Notes: a model not told the origin generated them from the sequence alone. 64,000 nucleotides of DNA from Lichenibacterium dinghuense (GCF_021730615.1 NZ_JAJLMN010000001.1:3731501-3795500); one strand, 5' to 3'. Positions 34,738 to 45,043 are shown, counted from the stretch's first letter. A program made the numbers and translations.

Positions 34738-37700
34738 ATGAACGACGCTCCCACGGCCGCCCGAGACCCATCGGCGACGCCGGCCGCCCCCGACTACGCC
34801 AAGACGCTGTTCCTGCCCCACACGGACTTCCCGATGCGGGCCGGCCTGCCCGCCAAGGAGCCCGAGCTGCTGGCGCGCTGGGCGAGCATCGACCTCTACG
34901 GCCAGCTCCGCGCGCAGGCGGCCGGCCGGCCGAAGTTCGTGCTGCACGACGGGCCGCCCTACGCCAACGGCAACATCCACATCGGCCACGCGCTCAACAA
35001 GATCCTGAAGGACCTCGTGACCAAGTCCCAGCAGATGCTGGGCCGCGACTCCGACTACGTGCCGGGCTGGGACTGCCACGGCCTGCCGATCGAGTGGAAG
35101 ATCGAGGAGGAGTACCGCGCCAAGGGCCGCAACAAGGACGCCGTGCCGGTGGTGGAGTTCCGCCGCCAGTGCCGCGCCTTCGCGCAGGGCTGGCTCGACG
35201 TGCAGCGGGAAGAGTTCAAGCGCCTCGGCATCGTGGGCGACTGGGACCACCCCTACGCCACCATGGCGTTCAACGCCGAAGCCCACATCGCCCGCGAGAT
35301 CATGAAGTTCGCCCGCAACGGGCTGCTCTACCGCGGCTCCAAGCCCGTGATGTGGAGCGTGGTCGAGAAGACGGCGCTGGCCGAGGCCGAGGTCGAATAC
35401 GAGGACCACACGTCGGACACGGTCTTCGCCGCCTTCCCGTGCCGGACGGTGCCGGCCGGGGGCGGCGTTCTCGACCACCGGGCGTCGGAATGGAATGCGC
35501 TGGCGTTCCGCCACGAGGCCTCCGGCGAGATGATGCCGGCGCGCGTCGTGATCTGGACCACCACGCCCTGGACCATGCCGGGCAACCGCGCCGTGGCCTT
35601 CTCGCCCAAGGTCGCCTACGGGCTCTACCGCGTCACGAGTGCGGCGGCCGACAACTGGGCCAAGGTGGGCCAGCGCTACGTGCTGGCCGACGCCCTGGCC
35701 GAGGGCGTGTTCAAGGCCGCGCGCGTCGAGGGCTTCGAGCGGCTCTCCGACGTGTCGGCGGAGGCGCTGTCGGTCGGCCTGCTGGCGCATCCCTTCGCGG
35801 CCACCCTGCCGGGCTACGGCTTCGGCGTGCCGATGCTGGCCGGCGACCACGTGACGGCCGAGGCCGGCACGGGCTTCGTCCACACGGCACCGGGCCACGG
35901 CCGCGAGGACTTCGACCTGTGGCTCGCCTCGACGCGCGCGCTCCAGGCGCGCGAGATCGAGCCGCGCATCCCCTACACGGTCGACGCCGACGGCTTCTAC
36001 ACGGCCGACGCGCCGGGCTTCGAGGGCCGCCGCGTGCTCACCGACAAGGGCGCCAAGGGCGACGCCAACGACGCCGTCTTCGCGGCGCTCCAGGAAGCCG
36101 GCACGCTGGTCGGGCGCGGCCGGCTGAAGCACAGCTACCCGCATAGCTGGCGCTCGAAGAAGCCGGTCATCTTCCGCAACACGCCGCAATGGTTCATCGC
36201 CATGGACCAGCGGTTCGCGGTGCCGGGCGCGCCGCTGCGCTCCGCCGCGGCCCGGGGCTCCAACGCGCCCGACACGCTGCGCGGCGTGGCGCTCCAGGCC
36301 ATCGCCGAGACCACCTGGGTGCCGGCCGCGGGCGAGAACCGCATCACCGGCATGATCGGCAACCGGCCCGACTGGGTCGTGTCGCGCCAGCGCGCCTGGG
36401 GCGTGCCCATCGCCATCTTCGTGCGCGACCGCGACGACGGCACCGCCGAGATCCTGCGCGACGACGCCGTCGACGCGCGCGTCATCGCCGCCTTCGAGGC
36501 CGAGGGCGCGGACGCCTGGTACGAGGACGGCGCCGCCGCACGGTTCCTCGGGGAGCGGGCCGCCGAGGGCTGGACCAAGGTCGACGACATCCTCGACGTG
36601 TGGTTCGACTCCGGCTCCACCCACGCCTTCACGCTGGAGGATCCGGAGCACTTCCCGCAGTTTCGGGGCCTGCGCCGCCGAGTCGACGGCGGCGACGACG
36701 AGGTCATGTACCTCGAAGGCTCGGACCAGCACCGCGGCTGGTTCCACTCGTCGCTGCTTGAGAGCTGCGGCACGCGCGGCCGCGCGCCCTACGACATGGT
36801 GCTGACCCACGGCTTCACGCTCGACGAGAACGGGCGCAAGATGTCGAAGTCGCTCGGCAACGTCGTGGCGCCGCAGGACGTCATCAAGGCGTCGGGCGCC
36901 GACATCCTGCGCCTGTGGGTGGCGGGCGCCGACTACGCGGGCGACCAGCGCCTCGGCAAGACGGTGCTGAACACCACGGTCGAGACCTACAAGAAGTGGC
37001 GCAACACCCTGCGCTGGATGCTGGGCACGCTGGCGCACGCGCAGGCCGGCGAGGCCGTGCCCCACGCCGAGCTGCCCGAGCTGGAGCGCTTCGTGCTCCA
37101 CCGCCTCGCGGAGCTCGACCGCACGGTGCGGGCCGGCTACGCGGCCTTCGACTACACGCGCATCCTGTCGGCGCTCGGCGCCTTCATGACGAGCGACCTG
37201 TCGGCCTTCTACTTCGACGTCCGCAAGGACGCGCTCTACTGCGACCCGATCTCCTCGGCGGTGCGCCGCGGGGCCCTCACGGTCGTGGATGCCGTCTTCG
37301 ACCGCCTCGCCGTGTGGCTGGCGCCGATCCTCAGCTTCACGGCCGAGGAAGCGTGGCTGGCGCGCCACCCGTCCGAGCGCGGCTCGGTGCACCTCCAGCT
37401 CTTCCCGGAGACGCCCGAGGCGTGGCTCGACGAGGCGCTGGCGGCGCGCTGGCGGCGGGTGCGCGACGCGCGCCGCGCCGTCACCGGCGCGCTGGAGCTG
37501 GAGCGCGCCGCCAAGCGCATGGGATCGTCGCTGGAAGCCGCGCCGCGGGTCTTCGTGGCCGACGCGGACCTGCTCGCGCTGCTCCGCGGCGTCGACTTCG
37601 CGGAAGTGTGCATCACCTCCGACATCGCCCTCGACGCCGGCGAGGGCCCGGCCGAGGCCTTCCGCCTGCCCGACGTGCCGGGGGTGGCGGTGGTGCCGGC

Positions 37701-37836
37701 CCGCGCGGAGGGGCGGCGCTGCGCCCGCTCCTGGAAGGTGTCGCCGCTGGTGGGCACCGACCCCGACTATCCCGACGTCACGCCGCGCGACGCGCTGGCG
37801 CTGCGCGAGCTCGCCGCGGCGGGCCGCCTGCCGTGA
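34738..37836 (+). CDS. ileS: Isoleucyl-tRNA synthetase
   Basis: Charges tRNA-Ile with isoleucine and edits valine. The protein has 1032 residues, normal for a bacterial enzyme. The class I signatures are HIGH at 81-84 ([19 protein letters not shown]) and KMSKS at 701-705 ([12 protein letters not shown]). The editing domain ([16 protein letters not shown]) lies between them, and the C-terminal anticodon region ends with [15 protein letters not shown] 34738 gives the natural N-terminus; the frame extends upstream without coding support. A strong hairpin lies in the leader. The stop overlaps lspA by four bases (GTGA), so the two are co-translated. Confidence 0.97.
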   Translation: MNDAPTAARDPSATPAAPDYAKTLFLPHTDFPMRAGLPAKEPELLARWASIDLYGQLRAQAAGRPKFVLHDGPPYANGNIHIGHALNKILKDLVTKSQQMLGRDSDYVPGWDCHGLPIEWKIEEEYRAKGRNKDAVPVVEFRRQCRAFAQGWLDVQREEFKRLGIVGDWDHPYATMAFNAEAHIAREIMKFARNGLLYRGSKPVMWSVVEKTALAEAEVEYEDHTSDTVFAAFPCRTVPAGGGVLDHRASEWNALAFRHEASGEMMPARVVIWTTTPWTMPGNRAVAFSPKVAYGLYRVTSAAADNWAKVGQRYVLADALAEGVFKAARVEGFERLSDVSAEALSVGLLAHPFAATLPGYGFGVPMLAGDHVTAEAGTGFVHTAPGHGREDFDLWLASTRALQAREIEPRIPYTVDADGFYTADAPGFEGRRVLTDKGAKGDANDAVFAALQEAGTLVGRGRLKHSYPHSWRSKKPVIFRNTPQWFIAMDQRFAVPGAPLRSAAARGSNAPDTLRGVALQAIAETTWVPAAGENRITGMIGNRPDWVVSRQRAWGVPIAIFVRDRDDGTAEILRDDAVDARVIAAFEAEGADAWYEDGAAARFLGERAAEGWTKVDDILDVWFDSGSTHAFTLEDPEHFPQFRGLRRRVDGGDDEVMYLEGSDQHRGWFHSSLLESCGTRGRAPYDMVLTHGFTLDENGRKMSKSLGNVVAPQDVIKASGADILRLWVAGADYAGDQRLGKTVLNTTVETYKKWRNTLRWMLGTLAHAQAGEAVPHAELPELERFVLHRLAELDRTVRAGYAAFDYTRILSALGAFMTSDLSAFYFDVRKDALYCDPISSAVRRGALTVVDAVFDRLAVWLAPILSFTAEEAWLARHPSERGSVHLQLFPETPEAWLDEALAARWRRVRDARRAVTGALELERAAKRMGSSLEAAPRVFVADADLLALLRGVDFAEVCITSDIALDAGEGPAEAFRLPDVPGVAVVPARAEGRRCARSWKVSPLVGTDPDYPDVTPRDALALRELAAAGRLP

Positions 37837-38351
37837 CGGGCGCGTTCCGCGCCGGCCCGCGCGCGCTCGGGGCGGCGCTGGCCGTCCTGGCCTTCGCGGC
37901 CGACCAAGCCTCGAAGCTGTGGATGCTGCGCGGCTTCGACCTGCCGGAGCGCTCGCCCGTCGCCGTGGCGCCGGGCGTCGACTTCGTCATGGCCTGGAAC
38001 CGCGGCGTGTCCTACTCGCTGTTCACGTCGGACACGGATGCGGGCCGCTGGCTGCTGGTCGCCGTCACGCTGCTCGCGTCGCTGGCCCTCGCCGTGTGGC
38101 TGTGGCGGAGCGGGACGGCGATGACTTCGGCGGCGCTGGGCCTCCTGATCGGCGGCGCGCTCGGCAACCTCGTCGACCGCGTCAGCTACGGCGCCGTGGT
38201 GGATTTCGTGTCGCTCCACGCCGGCGGCTTCCACTGGTACGTGTTCAACGTCGCCGATTGCGCCATCACGGCCGGCGTCGTGCTGCTGCTGCTCGAATGG
38301 ATCGTGCCGGCAAGGCCGGTTGCGACCCTCGGTGCCCCCAAATCGCCGTGA
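37833..38351 (+). CDS. lspA: Prolipoprotein signal peptidase II
   Basis: A 172-residue inner-membrane aspartyl protease that removes signal peptides from lipoproteins. Four hydrophobic segments are visible. Conserved blocks are [38 protein letters not shown] and [12 protein letters not shown]. The catalytic aspartates are Asp124 (VVDF) and Asp142 (NVADC). The GTG at 37833 overlaps the ileS stop. The ileS-lspA order is conserved in bacteria. It ends 52 bases before the following secreted-protein gene. Confidence 0.96.
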   Translation: MTGAFRAGPRALGAALAVLAFAADQASKLWMLRGFDLPERSPVAVAPGVDFVMAWNRGVSYSLFTSDTDAGRWLLVAVTLLASLALAVWLWRSGTAMTSAALGLLIGGALGNLVDRVSYGAVVDFVSLHAGGFHWYVFNVADCAITAGVVLLLLEWIVPARPVATLGAPKSP

Positions 38352-38403
38352 TCCTCACAGCATAGTTGAAGCCTCCGATTTTGTTCCATGCGCTGAGGTG
38401 GAA

Positions 38404-39117
38404 ATGTTGCCTGGATCGAAGGGTGATCGTCGCGGGGCGGTGGCGGCAGCGGCCGCCTTGGGCCTGTGCCTCGCGGGCGCGCCGGGCGCCTGGGCGGCGG
38501 ACGACGGCTACGCCAACGTGTTCTCCTCCGTGCTGGGCTCGGTGGGGCTCATCAAGAGCGACCCCCCGCCGGACATCCAGTACCGCGAGCGCCCGCCGCT
38601 GGTGCTGCCGAAGGACCCCGGGCTGCCCAAGCCCATGGTCGACGGCATCAAGCGCACCGCCGCCTGGCCGCAGGACCCCGACGTGCTGAAGAAGCGCAAG
38701 GAGAGCGCCGAAGCGCACGCGCCGCACACGCTCGACCCCAACATGAGCGACCACGGCATGATGCTGTCGCACGACGAGCAGATGCGGGGACGCGCCGCCG
38801 TGGCCGAGGCCGCCGACGACCAGCCCGTCCGCTCCGGCGAATGCGGCAACGACGGCCAGCACTGCATGCTGCTCAAGCCGGACGAGATCAAGCGCCAGGA
38901 CGAGGCCTACCGCTCCCAGAACCCCGACAAGAAGGACCAGCTCGTCGCCGGCCAGGAGCCCACGCGCGAGTTCCTCACCCAGCCGCCCAAGGGCTACATG
39001 AAGCCCACCAAGGTCCTGAAGGCCACGGCGGAGGCGCCCGAGGAGAAGGTCGACGAGTCGAGCCCGCGCTACATGCAGCAGCAGGCCGCCAAGCACCGCG
39101 CCGAGATGGACCAGTGA
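38404..39117 (+). CDS. Secreted Pro/Lys/Glu-rich protein of unknown function, downstream of lspA
   Basis: A 237-residue predicted exported protein without a recognised catalytic domain. A signal peptide ends near GAPGAWA before ADDGYANVFSSV. The mature part is proline- and charge-rich (DIQYRERPPLVLPKDPGLPK, VDGIKRTAAWPQDPDVLKK, NPDKKDQLVAGQEPTREF) and low in hydrophobic residues, so probably largely extended. Two cysteines lie close together in SGECGNDGQHC. It follows lspA by 52 bases and could be co-transcribed; a terminator follows. ATG 38404 starts the signal peptide. Homologues are likely in relatives, but a role is not known to me. Confidence 0.75.
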   Translation: MLPGSKGDRRGAVAAAAALGLCLAGAPGAWAADDGYANVFSSVLGSVGLIKSDPPPDIQYRERPPLVLPKDPGLPKPMVDGIKRTAAWPQDPDVLKKRKESAEAHAPHTLDPNMSDHGMMLSHDEQMRGRAAVAEAADDQPVRSGECGNDGQHCMLLKPDEIKRQDEAYRSQNPDKKDQLVAGQEPTREFLTQPPKGYMKPTKVLKATAEAPEEKVDESSPRYMQQQAAKHRAEMDQ

Positions 39118-39144
39118 TCGGCTGCTGATCCGGTGCAGCACGAC

Positions 39145-39180
39145 AAGACGCCCGCGGCTCGCGCCGCGGGCGTCTTCGTT
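39145..39180 (+). terminator. Rho-independent terminator
   Basis: AAGACGCCCGCGGC is mirrored exactly by GCCGCGGGCGTCTT around a TCGC loop, followed by CGTTT. The stem is about 14 base pairs and lies 28 bases after the secreted-protein gene. It is symmetrical enough to act for msrB as well, which converges from the other side. Confidence 0.85.
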
Positions 39181-39198
39181 TCACCGGCGCGGGACGCG

Positions 39199-39606
39199 TC
39201 AGGCCGGGTGGAACTCCAGCGCCACGCCGTTGATGCAGTAGCGCTGGTAGGTCGGCGCGGGCCCGTCGGGGAAGACGTGGCCGAGGTGGCTGCCGCAGGT
39301 GGCGCAGTGCACCTCGGTGCGGACCATGCCGTAGGACCTGTCCTCGGTGGTCTCCACCGCGCCCTCGACCGGCAGGTTGAAGGACGGCCAGCCGGTGCCG
39401 CTCTCGAACTTGGTCGTGTTCACGAACAGCGGCGTCTCGCAGCCCGCGCAGGAGAAGGTGCCGGCGCGCTTCTCGTGGAGCAGCGCGCAGGAGCCGGGCC
39501 GCTCGGTGCCGTGCCGGCGCATCACCTGGTACTGCTCGGGCGTCAGCAGCTCGCGCCATTCGGCGTCGCTGCGGGTGACGGGGAAGGACTGGGCATCGTG
39601 GGTCAT
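39199..39606 (-). CDS. msrB: Peptide-methionine (R)-S-oxide reductase
   Basis: A 135-residue MsrB that reduces methionine-R-sulfoxide in oxidised proteins. The zinc site is CAGC (53-56) and CATC (101-104), and the catalytic Cys124 is in [11 protein letters not shown]. The segment [10 protein letters not shown] is the family signature. No export signal is visible, so it acts in the cytoplasm. ATG 39604-39606 is the start; a longer frame has no support. It converges with the upstream-facing secreted-protein gene, and a terminator lies between them. Confidence 0.96.
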   Translation of the reverse strand: MTHDAQSFPVTRSDAEWRELLTPEQYQVMRRHGTERPGSCALLHEKRAGTFSCAGCETPLFVNTTKFESGTGWPSFNLPVEGAVETTEDRSYGMVRTEVHCATCGSHLGHVFPDGPAPTYQRYCINGVALEFHPA

Positions 39607-39688
39607 GGGAGGCCTCCGGTTCCTCGCGGAACTGTCCATCCGGGGCCCGTTCGTCAAGGTGGCGCCGCCGCCCCGGCCGCGCCGCGCC

Positions 39689-40714
39689 TCAATGGAACCG
39701 CACCGGCACCGACAGGCCGATGCGGCCGCCCATCTCGGGCGGGGGCGCCGGGACGGGGCTCGCGCGGCGCACCATCGACACCGCCGCCGCGTCGAGCTCG
39801 GGATCGCCGGAGCTGCCCGACACGGAGGCCGAGACGACGCGCCCGCCGCGGTCCACCGAGAAGGCGACCCGCACGGTGCCGCCCGAGCCGTTCGGCGAGG
39901 CCGGCTTGTAGGCGTTGAGGTGGGCCACCACCTCGCCGCGCCAGTTCGCGACCGCCGCGCCCGAGGCCACCGGGGCGGCGGACTCGCGGTCGTCCCCGCC
40001 GCCCTCGCGGGCCACCGCGGCCCGCGCCGCGCGGGCCTGCTCGCGCGCGGCCTGTCGCCGGGCCCGCGCCTCGGCGGCCGCCTGCGCCCGCGCTTCGTGC
40101 CGCACCTCCTCGCGGGCTTCCTGCCGGGCCTCGGCCTGCGCGTCCCACGCGTCCTGGCGGGCGACCTCGCGCGGGTCGGGCTTCGGCGGCGGCTTGACGG
40201 ACTTCTGCGGCTTCGGGACCGCGACCTTCTTCGGGGGCGGCGCGGGCCGCGGCGGCGGAGCCAGCACGGCGTCGGACGGCGCGGGCGAGGGCGGCGGCGC
40301 GACCTCCGGCACGGGGAGGGGAGGGGCGGCCGCAGCCTCGACCGGGGCCGGTTCCGGCGGGGGCGTCTCGACGGGCGGGGGCGGGGGTGCCGCCACGGCA
40401 GCCTGTGGTGGCTCGGCGGCCGGCGGCGGGGGAGCCTCGGGCGGGGCGTCGGGCGCCTCGGCGACCTGCTTCTCCTCGCCGGGGCCGGCGGTTTCGGTCG
40501 GCTTCGGCTCGGCGGTCGGGGGCACCGGCACCGACACGGGCTCGAGCTCCACCGTCACGCCGGCCGCGCCCTCGGGCGGGGGCGGGGGCGCGAAGGCGTG
40601 GCCGACGAGCCACCAGCCGGCGCCGACGTGGACACCGGCGACCAGGAGGGCGGCCGCGGCCCAGCGCAGGCCCTCGCCGGGCTCGCGGCCGCCGCCGAAC
40701 GCGACGGCGCTCAC
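39689..40714 (-). CDS. tonB: TonB-family energy transducer
   Basis: A 341-residue TonB-type protein that carries proton-motive-force energy to outer-membrane receptors. An N-terminal membrane segment ([20 protein letters not shown]) is followed by a long periplasmic Pro/Ala/Glu/Lys-rich linker with [18 protein letters not shown], then a charged coiled segment, and a C-terminal TonB domain ([39 protein letters not shown]). GTG 40712-40714 overlaps the exbD stop (GTGA). No TonB-dependent receptor is in the window, so the cargo (iron siderophores, B12 or others) is open. Confidence 0.93.
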   Translation of the reverse strand: MSAVAFGGGREPGEGLRWAAAALLVAGVHVGAGWWLVGHAFAPPPPPEGAAGVTVELEPVSVPVPPTAEPKPTETAGPGEEKQVAEAPDAPPEAPPPPAAEPPQAAVAAPPPPPVETPPPEPAPVEAAAAPPLPVPEVAPPPSPAPSDAVLAPPPRPAPPPKKVAVPKPQKSVKPPPKPDPREVARQDAWDAQAEARQEAREEVRHEARAQAAAEARARRQAAREQARAARAAVAREGGGDDRESAAPVASGAAVANWRGEVVAHLNAYKPASPNGSGGTVRVAFSVDRGGRVVSASVSGSSGDPELDAAAVSMVRRASPVPAPPPEMGGRIGLSVPVRFH

Positions 40715-41157
40715 GGCGCGGAGCCCGGGGCTGCGCCCTGTCCCGTGTCCTCCAGGCCGACCAGCGCCACCTTGAGGTAGCCGGCCGAGCGCAGGGCGTT
40801 CATCACGTCCATCAGGTCGCCGTAGGGCAGGCCGGCGTCCGCGCGCAGGAAGACGCGCCGGTCGCGGTCGCCCCCTGTCTCCGCGTCGAGCCGGCCGCGG
40901 AGCCCGTCGCGCGGCACGCCTTCCTCGCCCAAAGATAGGGAAAGGTCGCGCTTGACGGTGAGGAACACCGGCTTGTCGGGCCGCGGCTGCACCTTCGCGT
41001 TCGAGGTCGGCAGGTCCACCGGCACGTCCACGGTGGACAGCGGCGCCGCCACCATGAAGATGATGAGCAGCACCAGGGCCACGTCGATGAAGGGCGTGAC
41101 GTTGATGTCGGCGATCTCGCCGACCTCGTCGTCCCCGTGGCCGAGCTTCACCGCCAC
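40711..41157 (-). CDS. exbD: ExbD/TolR-family biopolymer transport protein
   Basis: A 148-residue inner-membrane proton-channel subunit partnering ExbB. The N-terminal DEVGEIADINVTPFIDVALV has the conserved membrane Asp (FIDVAL) that carries protons, and a single hydrophobic segment spans about 20-40. The periplasmic domain is of standard size. It begins with GTG 41155-41157 behind GGAG, starts four bases after exbB ends, and overlaps tonB by four bases, so the three genes form a tight operon. Confidence 0.95.
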   Translation of the reverse strand: MAVKLGHGDDEVGEIADINVTPFIDVALVLLIIFMVAAPLSTVDVPVDLPTSNAKVQPRPDKPVFLTVKRDLSLSLGEEGVPRDGLRGRLDAETGGDRDRRVFLRADAGLPYGDLMDVMNALRSAGYLKVALVGLEDTGQGAAPGSAP

Positions 41158-41161
41158 GGGA

Positions 41162-42049
41162 TCACTCCGCCGCCTGCTGGCGCAGCGAGGGCCGCCGGTC
41201 GAGGTCGCGCGACAGGTGGCGCATGACTTCCGCCGAGGCGTCGCCGAGCAGCGCCTTGTAGCCCGCGGTGGCGCGGGCGAATCCGTTGAAGATCACCACG
41301 GCCGGGATGGCGGCGACGAGGCCGACCGCGGTGGCCAGCAGCGCTTCCGCGATGCCGGGCGCCACCACGGCGAGGTTGGACGTGTGGGCCTGGGAGATGC
41401 CGACGAAGCTATTCATGATGCCCCACACGGTGCCGAACAGCCCCACGAAGGGCGCGACCGAGCCCACCGTCGCGAGCACGCCGGTGCCCCGCGTCATGGC
41501 GCGGGCGCCGCGTGCCTCGATGCGCGACAGCGACAGCGCCGCGCGCTCCTTGACGCCCTCCGCCGGCAGCCCGCCCGAGCGCGACACCTCCTCGGCGGCC
41601 GCGGCGATCAGCGCCCCCACGGGCCCGCGCGCGGGCGCGTCGGACCGCGCCGCGGCGGCCAGGCTGTCGGCCTCCGCCAGCGCGCGCAGCCCGCGCGTGG
41701 CCCGGCGCCGGGCGCCGAAGAGCTGCATGGATTTCGCGAGCCAGATCGTCCAGGTCGCGACCGAAGCGGCGAGCAGGCCCACCATCACGGCCTTCACCAC
41801 CACGTCGGCGTTGAGGAACATCGACCAGGGCGACAGGTCGTGCGGCAGGCTCGCGTTCACGGCCGGCTCGGCGGCGGCCGGGCCCACCGGAGCCGCGGGG
41901 GCCGGAGCCGGGGCCGCGGGAGGTGGGCTCGCGGGCGCCGCCTCCGCCGCGGCAGGCTGGGGGGCGGCTGCGGTGCCCTGCGCGAGAACCGCGCCGGGGG
42001 CGATCAGCAGCGACAGGAGCACCAGCGCGGTGCGCCACCTGTGGGTCAT
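41162..42049 (-). CDS. exbB: ExbB/TolQ/MotA-family proton channel protein
   Basis: A 295-residue inner-membrane protein that harvests proton-motive force together with ExbD. A signal-like segment ([20 protein letters not shown]) and a Pro/Ala-rich periplasmic stretch precede three membrane segments with the family blocks [20 protein letters not shown] and [20 protein letters not shown]. The extended N-terminus with signal peptide is typical of alphaproteobacterial ExbB. ATG 42047-42049 starts the signal. It is first in the exbB-exbD-tonB operon. Confidence 0.94.
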   Translation of the reverse strand: MTHRWRTALVLLSLLIAPGAVLAQGTAAAPQPAAAEAAPASPPPAAPAPAPAAPVGPAAAEPAVNASLPHDLSPWSMFLNADVVVKAVMVGLLAASVATWTIWLAKSMQLFGARRRATRGLRALAEADSLAAAARSDAPARGPVGALIAAAAEEVSRSGGLPAEGVKERAALSLSRIEARGARAMTRGTGVLATVGSVAPFVGLFGTVWGIMNSFVGISQAHTSNLAVVAPGIAEALLATAVGLVAAIPAVVIFNGFARATAGYKALLGDASAEVMRHLSRDLDRRPSLRQQAAE

Positions 42050-42236
42050 GGTCGGTCTCCGTCGTTCCGGAAGGGGCGGGCGGCGAAGGATCGCCCGTCC
42101 TGGGAGGGGCTCACGCGCGGCGAAGGGCGGGGCGTGCGGCGCTCGGGCCCGTCGAGGCCGGCCGAGCCGCGGAAGCGGCGCGCCGGGCGGGATCAAAAGT
42201 CGAAAGCATCGCGCTCGGGTCGGCCAAACAGACGAA

Positions 42237-42260
42237 GGCGCCCGGCCGGGGCCGGGCGCC
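42237..42260 (-). terminator. Terminator-like hairpin in the 305-bp gap between the SDR gene and exbB
   Basis: GGCGCCCGGCC pairs with its mirror across a GG loop, and on the minus strand it is followed by TTCGTCTGTTTGG, moderately T-rich. It fits a terminator of the upstream SDR transcript, separating it from the exbB promoter. Nothing else stands out in 42050-42354 apart from a lone TTCTAAA. Confidence 0.6.
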
Positions 42261-42354
42261 TGGGAAACGCGCCCATAGCGCGTCTGGCTCTTCGACTTGT
42301 TCTAAACGCCCGACAATGGAGCTGTTCCAGTTCCAGCCAGGGCCGGGAATCTTC

Positions 42355-43107
42355 TCAGATCGAGCCGGCCTCCACCATGAAGTTGTTGGCCGTGCACATG
42401 GCGCTGTCGTCGGAGGCCAGGAACAGCACCATGCGGGCGAGGTAGACGGGGTCGATCGGGTCGGGCAGGCACTGGCGCTTGAGCTGCGCGCCGAGCTTCT
42501 CCGGCGTCACCCACAGCTCCTTCTGCCGCTCGGTCATGACCCAGCCGGGGACGACGGTGTTGACGCGGATGCGGTGGGGGCCGAGGTCGCGGGCGAAGCT
42601 CCGCGTCATGCCGTGCACGGCCGCCTTGGCGGTGGTGTAGACCGGCATGCCGCCGCCGGCCTCCCACCAGGAGTTCGAGCCCATGTTGACGATGGAGCCG
42701 CGGCCCGCCGTCACCATGTCGGGCGCCGCGGCCTGGATGGCGAAGAACATGTGGCGCAGGTTCGTGGCGATGCGCTCGTCGTAATAGTCCGGCGTCACGT
42801 CCTCCCAGCCGTGGCGGTCGTCGCGCGCGGCGTTGTTGACCAGCACGGAGGCCGGCCCGAGCTCCGCCTTCAGGGCCGCGAAGGCCGAGCGGAGGGCGTC
42901 GATGTCGCGCAGGTCGCAGGGGGCGAAGCGGACGGCGCCGCCGAACTCCTTCGCCAGCGCCTCGCCGCGCGCGGCGTCGATGTCGACGAAGCCCACGCGG
43001 GAGCCCTGCTCGGCGAAGGCCCGCACGAGGTATTCGCCGATGCCGGAGGCGCCCCCGGTGACGGTGACGGTCGCGCCCTTCAGCGACGGAAAGGTGGCGA
43101 AGCTCAT
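42355..43107 (-). CDS. SDR-family oxidoreductase, sugar-dehydrogenase-like
   Basis: A 250-residue short-chain dehydrogenase/reductase. The cofactor loop TGGASGIG is at 17-24 and VLVNNAA follows; the catalytic residues are Ser144, Tyr157 and Lys161 (YTTAK). The segments NLRHMFFAIQAAAPDM and GGGMPVYTTAKAAVHG resemble xylose or arabinose dehydrogenases of alphaproteobacteria, so an aldose is a plausible substrate. A ketoglutarate-semialdehyde-type dehydrogenase, which ends the oxidative pentose routes, is encoded at 50670, though not adjacent. GGAGG before ATG 43105-43107 supports the start. Substrate specificity cannot be settled from sequence. Confidence 0.88.
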   Translation of the reverse strand: MSFATFPSLKGATVTVTGGASGIGEYLVRAFAEQGSRVGFVDIDAARGEALAKEFGGAVRFAPCDLRDIDALRSAFAALKAELGPASVLVNNAARDDRHGWEDVTPDYYDERIATNLRHMFFAIQAAAPDMVTAGRGSIVNMGSNSWWEAGGGMPVYTTAKAAVHGMTRSFARDLGPHRIRVNTVVPGWVMTERQKELWVTPEKLGAQLKRQCLPDPIDPVYLARMVLFLASDDSAMCTANNFMVEAGSI

Positions 43108-43159
43108 GCGGTCCTCCCGGAATGATTTGTCGGACCTTTAGCCGACTTCTTCGGGCCTG

Positions 43160-43822
43160 TCAGGCGCGGCCGACCTTGAGGGCCATGTCGTGGCTGATCA
43201 GGCGGGTGACGGCATGGCGCAGCTCGCCCCGGCCGGAGATGCGGCGGTCGAGCCCGGCGACCGGCCAGGCGACGTAGCGCGAGCCCGGCGCCAGACGCAC
43301 GGTCGCGGAGGCCGGCCCGCCGCGCAGGAAGGCGATCTCGCCGATGAAGGTGCCGGCGCCGTAGGGGATCACCCGCTCGCCCTTGACGATGAAGAGCCCG
43401 CCGGTGAGCACGTAGAACAGCGCGTCCGGCCGCTCGCCCTCGCGGGTGATCTCCTCGCCGGCACCGGCCGTGTGCCACGTGGCGAGCCGCGCCAGGGCGC
43501 GGAACTCGCCCGGCGTCAGCAGCCCGAAGGCGTCGAACAGCGCCCGCTCCTCCTCGCTCAGGCCGACGTGCGTCCGGTCGAGGACCAGCTGCACCAGCAC
43601 GACGAGGTTAATGCAGAACAGCACCGCGTTCCAGAACAGGTCCTCCCAGTCCGGCGCGTCCGACCCGTCGTAGTTGTTGGCGAGCGCGAGGGCGATCGAC
43701 AGCAGCAGCACGGCGCGCAGCTTGATCTGGTCGCGGAACAGCAGCGCCGCGACCGACACCAGCGCGGCGAGGTGCAGCATCAGGTGGAGGTGGACCAGCA
43801 GCGTCGGGATCGGGATCGTCAT
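43160..43822 (-). CDS. Cyclic-nucleotide-binding membrane protein, Popeye-like
   Basis: A 220-residue protein with two or three N-terminal hydrophobic segments (TLLVHLHLMLHLAALVSVAA, VLLLSIALALANNYDG, NAVLFCINLVVLVQLVL) followed by a cyclic-nucleotide-binding-type beta barrel. In the barrel, GEEITREGERPDALFYVLTG and GTFIGEIAFLRGGPASATVR contain the phosphate-binding cassette. The layout, membrane helices then CNB fold, resembles Popeye-domain proteins of animals and their bacterial relatives, which may bind cAMP. Ligand and function are unknown. It is divergent from the chromate transporter genes. Confidence 0.8.
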   Translation of the reverse strand: MTIPIPTLLVHLHLMLHLAALVSVAALLFRDQIKLRAVLLLSIALALANNYDGSDAPDWEDLFWNAVLFCINLVVLVQLVLDRTHVGLSEEERALFDAFGLLTPGEFRALARLATWHTAGAGEEITREGERPDALFYVLTGGLFIVKGERVIPYGAGTFIGEIAFLRGGPASATVRLAPGSRYVAWPVAGLDRRISGRGELRHAVTRLISHDMALKVGRA

Positions 43823-43949
43823 GGCGCGGGCGGGGTCGATCTGCCGGGATTGGAGCGGCCGGGCGCGGGCCCGTCAAGCCTGTGGATCGGCGCTCGACGC
43901 CGCCGCCCGGCGCTCCTAAGGATGGGCTCACCCGCCTTCGAGGATCCCG

Positions 43950-44516
43950 ATGGCCGACGCGCCTCCCCGCCCCGCCCCGCAGCCCACGGCGCTCCAGCTC
44001 TTCCTGATCTTCTCCCGCATCGGGCTGACGAGCTTCGGCGGCGGGCTGAGCGGGTGGCTGCTGCGGGAGTTCGTGCGCGACCGGGCCTGGATCGGCGAGG
44101 AGGAGTTCCTCAACGGCCTGTCGCTGTCGCAGGCGCTGCCCGGCGTCAACGTCACCAACATGGCGATCTGGATCGGCCACCGGCTGCTCGGCTTCCGCGG
44201 CGCCGCCGCAGGGGTGGCCGGCATCGTGGGGCCGCCGGCGGTGCTGATCGTCGGCATCTCGGCCGTGTTCGCGGCGCTGAGCCGCTATCCGGCGACCCGC
44301 TGGGCGCTCGACGGCGCCGCCGCGGCCGCCATCGGCCTCAGCTTGTCGATGGGCATCACCACGGCGCTGAGGGTGCCGCGGCGCTGGCTGCCGCTCGCCA
44401 TCATGGCCGGCACCTTTGTGGCGATCGGGCCGCTGCACCAGCCGCTGGTCTACGTGGTGCTCGGCGTGGGCCTCGGCAGCATCGCGCTCGAAGCCCTGCG
44501 GCTGCGCCGGGCATGA
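43950..44516 (+). CDS. Chromate transporter, first half-size subunit (ChrA family)
   Basis: A 188-residue member of the CHR family, which exports chromate (or imports sulfate-like anions). About five hydrophobic segments are present, with the family blocks GLTSFGGGLSGWLLREFV, ALPGVNVTNMAIWIGHRL and VGPPAVLIVG. Family members are single long proteins or pairs of short ones; this is the first of a pair. GAGGA precedes the ATG. The stop overlaps the second half by four bases (ATGA), so the two are translationally coupled and likely heterodimerise. Confidence 0.9.
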   Translation: MADAPPRPAPQPTALQLFLIFSRIGLTSFGGGLSGWLLREFVRDRAWIGEEEFLNGLSLSQALPGVNVTNMAIWIGHRLLGFRGAAAGVAGIVGPPAVLIVGISAVFAALSRYPATRWALDGAAAAAIGLSLSMGITTALRVPRRWLPLAIMAGTFVAIGPLHQPLVYVVLGVGLGSIALEALRLRRA

Positions 44517-45043
44517 GGGGGCCCGTCCTCGGCCTATTCGGGGTCTTCGCGCCGCTGTCGCTCGTCACCGTGGGGGGCGGCCAGACGGTGATCGCCGCCA
44601 TCCAGCGCCAGGTCGTGGACCAACACGGCTGGATGACGGCGCCGCAGTTCCTCAACGCCTTCGCGATCTCCCGCATGGCGCCGGGGCCGGGCTCGCTGCT
44701 GGCGACGCTGATCGGCTGGCAGGTGGCGGGGTTCTGGGGCGCGGTGGCGGCCACGCTCGGCATCTTCGGGCCGACCGCCGTGCTGATCTACGGCGTCGCG
44801 GTGGTGTGGCGCCGCCACCAGGGCGCGCTGTGGCAGCGCGCGCTGGAGGGCGGGCTCCGGCCCGTCGCGGCCGGCATGATCCTGGCCTCGGTCTACGTGC
44901 TGATGGAGTCGCTCGACGGCGGCTGGCCCGCGGTGGCGGTCGCCTTCGCGTCCACGGCCGCCCTGATGGCGAGCCGGGTTAACCCGCTGCTGCTGCTCGT
45001 CGTCGGGGCCGGGATCTTCCTCGCCCTGCACGGAAACGGCTGA
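44513..45043 (+). CDS. Chromate transporter, second half-size subunit
   Basis: A 176-residue partner of the preceding CHR-family protein, homologous to its first half (LSLVTVGGGQTVIAAIQRQV, AISRMAPGPGSLLATLIGWQ, GIFGPTAVLIYG). It retains the G-G-G and APGPG blocks of the CHR domain. ATG 44513-44515 overlaps the first subunit stop. Whether the substrate is chromate or another oxyanion cannot be read from sequence. An upstream in-frame extension covers the first gene and is disregarded. Confidence 0.9.
   Translation: MRGPVLGLFGVFAPLSLVTVGGGQTVIAAIQRQVVDQHGWMTAPQFLNAFAISRMAPGPGSLLATLIGWQVAGFWGAVAATLGIFGPTAVLIYGVAVVWRRHQGALWQRALEGGLRPVAAGMILASVYVLMESLDGGWPAVAVAFASTAALMASRVNPLLLLVVGAGIFLALHGNG

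Noticed and set aside
42298-42308. TTCTAAA half of an iron-responsive (Irr ICE-box-like) site near exbB
   Set aside because: Only one half is present, and it lies beyond a terminator-like hairpin, about 250 bases from exbB.
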